Assembly (NCBI GenBank): GCA_904501815.1
Contig: CAJGCN010000072.1
Coordinates: forward strand, 1 to 6,353
Length of the DNA stretch: 6,353 bases
Direction of reading: 5' to 3'
Origin: an uncultured Clostridia bacterium
Lineage (GTDB): Bacteria > Bacillota > Clostridia > Christensenellales > Borkfalkiaceae
Shown: positions 4,816-6,353 of the stretch, piece after piece
How positions within the stretch are numbered: the first letter of the stretch is position 1
Layout: the number at the start of each line of letters is the position of its first letter
Position numbers and translations under genes: made by a program
The notes under the pieces: model-generated
What the model was told of the DNA's origin: nothing
The model's database searches: none
The model's input: the letters and a program-made list of their open reading frames with translations, nothing else

Positions 4816-6353
4816 ATGATGCAATACAAAGGTTGGGAGGGATTTGTTCCCGGAAAATGGTGTGCCGACGAAATCGACGTGCGTGACTTTATTCAACACA
4901 ACTATACGCCTTATGAAGGCGACGCAAGCTTCCTTGCGCCCGCAACGGATGCGACCAAAAAACTTTGGGAAATCGTTTGCGATCTTTCCAAAAAAGAACG
5001 CGATGCAGGCGGCGTTTTAGATGCGGATACGAAAATCGTTTCCACGCTTACTTCTCACGGCGCAGGGTATTTGGATAAAAACCTTGAAAAAATCGTGGGC
5101 GTTCAAACGGATGCGCCCTTTAAGCGTTCGTTGCAACCTTTCGGCGGTATTCGTATGTCCGAAGGCGCGCTTGAAATGTACGGTTATCAAATCGACGCGC
5201 AAGTAAAAGAAATTTTCACGAAGTATAGAAAGACCCACAACGAAGGGGTGTTTGATGCGTATACGCCTGAAATGAGAGCGGCTCGTTCCGCACACATTTT
5301 GACGGGGCTTCCCGATGCTTACGGGCGCGGTAGAATTATCGGCGACTATCGCCGTGTTGCGCTGTACGGCGTTGACTATTTAATTCAAAAGAAAGAAGAA
5401 GACAAGCTTGCTATCAACGGCGATATGACCCCTGATAAGGTAAGAAACCGCGAAGAAATCGCTGACCAAGTAAAAGCTCTTAAAGCGCTTAAAGAAATGG
5501 CGGCTATTTACGGTTGCGATATTTCCAAGCCCGCTGAAACGGCTCAACAAGCCATTCAAGCGTTGTACTTTGGCTACCTTGCTGCGGTTAAAGATCAAAA
5601 CGGTGCGGCAATGTCTATCGGTAGAAACACGACCTTCCTTGATATTTATATCGAACGCGATTTGAAGAAAGGCTTAATCACCGAACAAGAAGCGCAAGAA
5701 TTTATCGACCATTTCGTTATGAAGCTTCGTATCGTGAAGTTTATGAGAACGAAAGAATATAACGAACTTTTCTCGGGCGACCCTACGTGGGTGACCGAAG
5801 CGATCGGCGGTATGGGCGTAGACGGCAGAACGCTCGTCACGAAAACGGCGTTCCGTATTCTCCACACGCTCGACAATCTCGGTCCTGCTCCCGAACCTAA
5901 CCTTACCGTTCTTTGGTCGAAGAGATTGCCCAAAGAATTCAAGAGATTCTGTGCAGACCTTTCCATTCGTACTTCTTCTATTCAATACGAAAGCGACGAT
6001 TTGATGCGTCCTGAAATGGGCGACGACTACGCAATCGCTTGTTGCGTAAGCTGTATGAGAGTAGGTAAGGATATGCAATTCTTTGGCGCGAGAGCCAACC
6101 TTGCGAAGTGCTTGCTTTATGCAATCAACGGCGGTAAGGACGAATTGATGAAGGACAAGAAGACGGGCAAGCCTATGCAGGTTTCCCCTGAATTTGCGGC
6201 AATTACGTCTAACGACGCGCTTGACTTCAACGAAGTCGTTGCGAAATTCGATAACATGATGACGTGGCTTGCAGATTTGTACGTGAACACGCTTAACCTT
6301 ATTCACTATATGCACGATAAGTATAGCTACGAAGCGTTGGAAATGTCCTTGCA
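4816..6353 (+). CDS. pflB: Formate C-acetyltransferase (pyruvate formate-lyase), 3'-truncated
   Basis: This cytoplasmic glycyl-radical enzyme converts pyruvate and CoA to acetyl-CoA and formate in anaerobic fermentation. The frame starts at ATG 4816 (or 4819) and stays open to the right edge, giving 512 codons; about 240 C-terminal residues, including the radical glycine (RVSGYAVRF-type motif), are outside. Close matches to the Escherichia coli enzyme include IDVRDFI and NYTPYEGD near the N-terminus, GLPDAYGRGRIIGDYRR (R173 corresponds to pyruvate-binding R176), YIERDLKKG, SGDPTW (W325 for W333), PEPNLTVLW, DDYAIACC with the catalytic pair C409-C410 at 6040-6045 (C418-C419), and FFGARANLAK (R426 for R435). 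This pattern is that of true pyruvate formate-lyase, not a diol dehydratase or other glycyl-radical relative. The odd point is a third cysteine, C413 (6052-6054), where E. coli has proline. It lies 94 bases after the thioredoxin-like gene with its own strong ribosome binding site. The exact start among the two ATGs is unsettled. Confidence 0.97.
   Translation, partial: MMQYKGWEGFVPGKWCADEIDVRDFIQHNYTPYEGDASFLAPATDATKKLWEIVCDLSKKERDAGGVLDADTKIVSTLTSHGAGYLDKNLEKIVGVQTDAPFKRSLQPFGGIRMSEGALEMYGYQIDAQVKEIFTKYRKTHNEGVFDAYTPEMRAARSAHILTGLPDAYGRGRIIGDYRRVALYGVDYLIQKKEEDKLAINGDMTPDKVRNREEIADQVKALKALKEMAAIYGCDISKPAETAQQAIQALYFGYLAAVKDQNGAAMSIGRNTTFLDIYIERDLKKGLITEQEAQEFIDHFVMKLRIVKFMRTKEYNELFSGDPTWVTEAIGGMGVDGRTLVTKTAFRILHTLDNLGPAPEPNLTVLWSKRLPKEFKRFCADLSIRTSSIQYESDDLMRPEMGDDYAIACCVSCMRVGKDMQFFGARANLAKCLLYAINGGKDELMKDKKTGKPMQVSPEFAAITSNDALDFNEVVAKFDNMMTWLADLYVNTLNLIHYMHDKYSYEALEMSL

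Noticed and set aside
5021..6315. Several open frames on both strands within the pflB region
   Set aside because: They are shadows of the pflB frame, which stays open from 4816 to the window edge and matches pyruvate formate-lyase throughout.

Overview
The window shows a mid-GC bacterial chromosome segment with four genes on the + strand. It fits an anaerobic, fermentative member of the Bacillota, probably class Clostridia. Three things point there: the RNA polymerase beta' subunit is of Gram-positive type (no large insertion in the trigger loop, and clostridial-looking wording such as the LPQDLGFV stretch); the genes use strong AGGAG-type ribosome binding sites; and a pyruvate formate-lyase system is present. 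I cannot place it more finely. An uncultured gut-type lineage is only a guess.

Region 1 (1-3453) is rpoC, open at the left edge. About 120 N-terminal residues, including the first zinc ribbon, lie outside the window. The active-site NADFDGD loop, bridge helix, second zinc site, trigger loop and C-terminus are all present. Region 2 (3454-3685) holds a strong intrinsic terminator that ends the rpoC transcript. It is followed by a textbook promoter (TTGACA, 17 bp, TATAAT, with an extended TG) and an approximately 84-nt leader with a strong Shine-Dalgarno. Region 3 (3686-4721) is pflA, encoding the radical-SAM activase of pyruvate formate-lyase, followed after one base by a small thioredoxin-fold protein with a CANC active site. 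Region 4 (4722-4815) is an AT-rich spacer with a weak hairpin, a possible second promoter and a strong ribosome binding site. Region 5 (4816-6353) is pflB, pyruvate formate-lyase itself, cut by the right edge before its glycyl-radical domain.

Together the last three genes form a pyruvate formate-lyase module. PflB cleaves pyruvate with CoA to acetyl-CoA and formate, PflA installs the glycyl radical on PflB, and the intervening thioredoxin-like protein may serve the redox needs of either one; that last role is inferred from position only. The points most worth a second look are the thioredoxin-like gene inserted between activase and enzyme, a third cysteine next to the catalytic Cys-Cys pair of PflB, unusual substitutions in the RpoC bridge helix, an approximately 45-residue expansion in RpoC, and the placement of the pfl module directly after rpoC instead of the usual rpsL-rpsG-fusA genes. 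I see no mobile element, CRISPR array, tRNA or rRNA, and no clear sign of an entirely new system.
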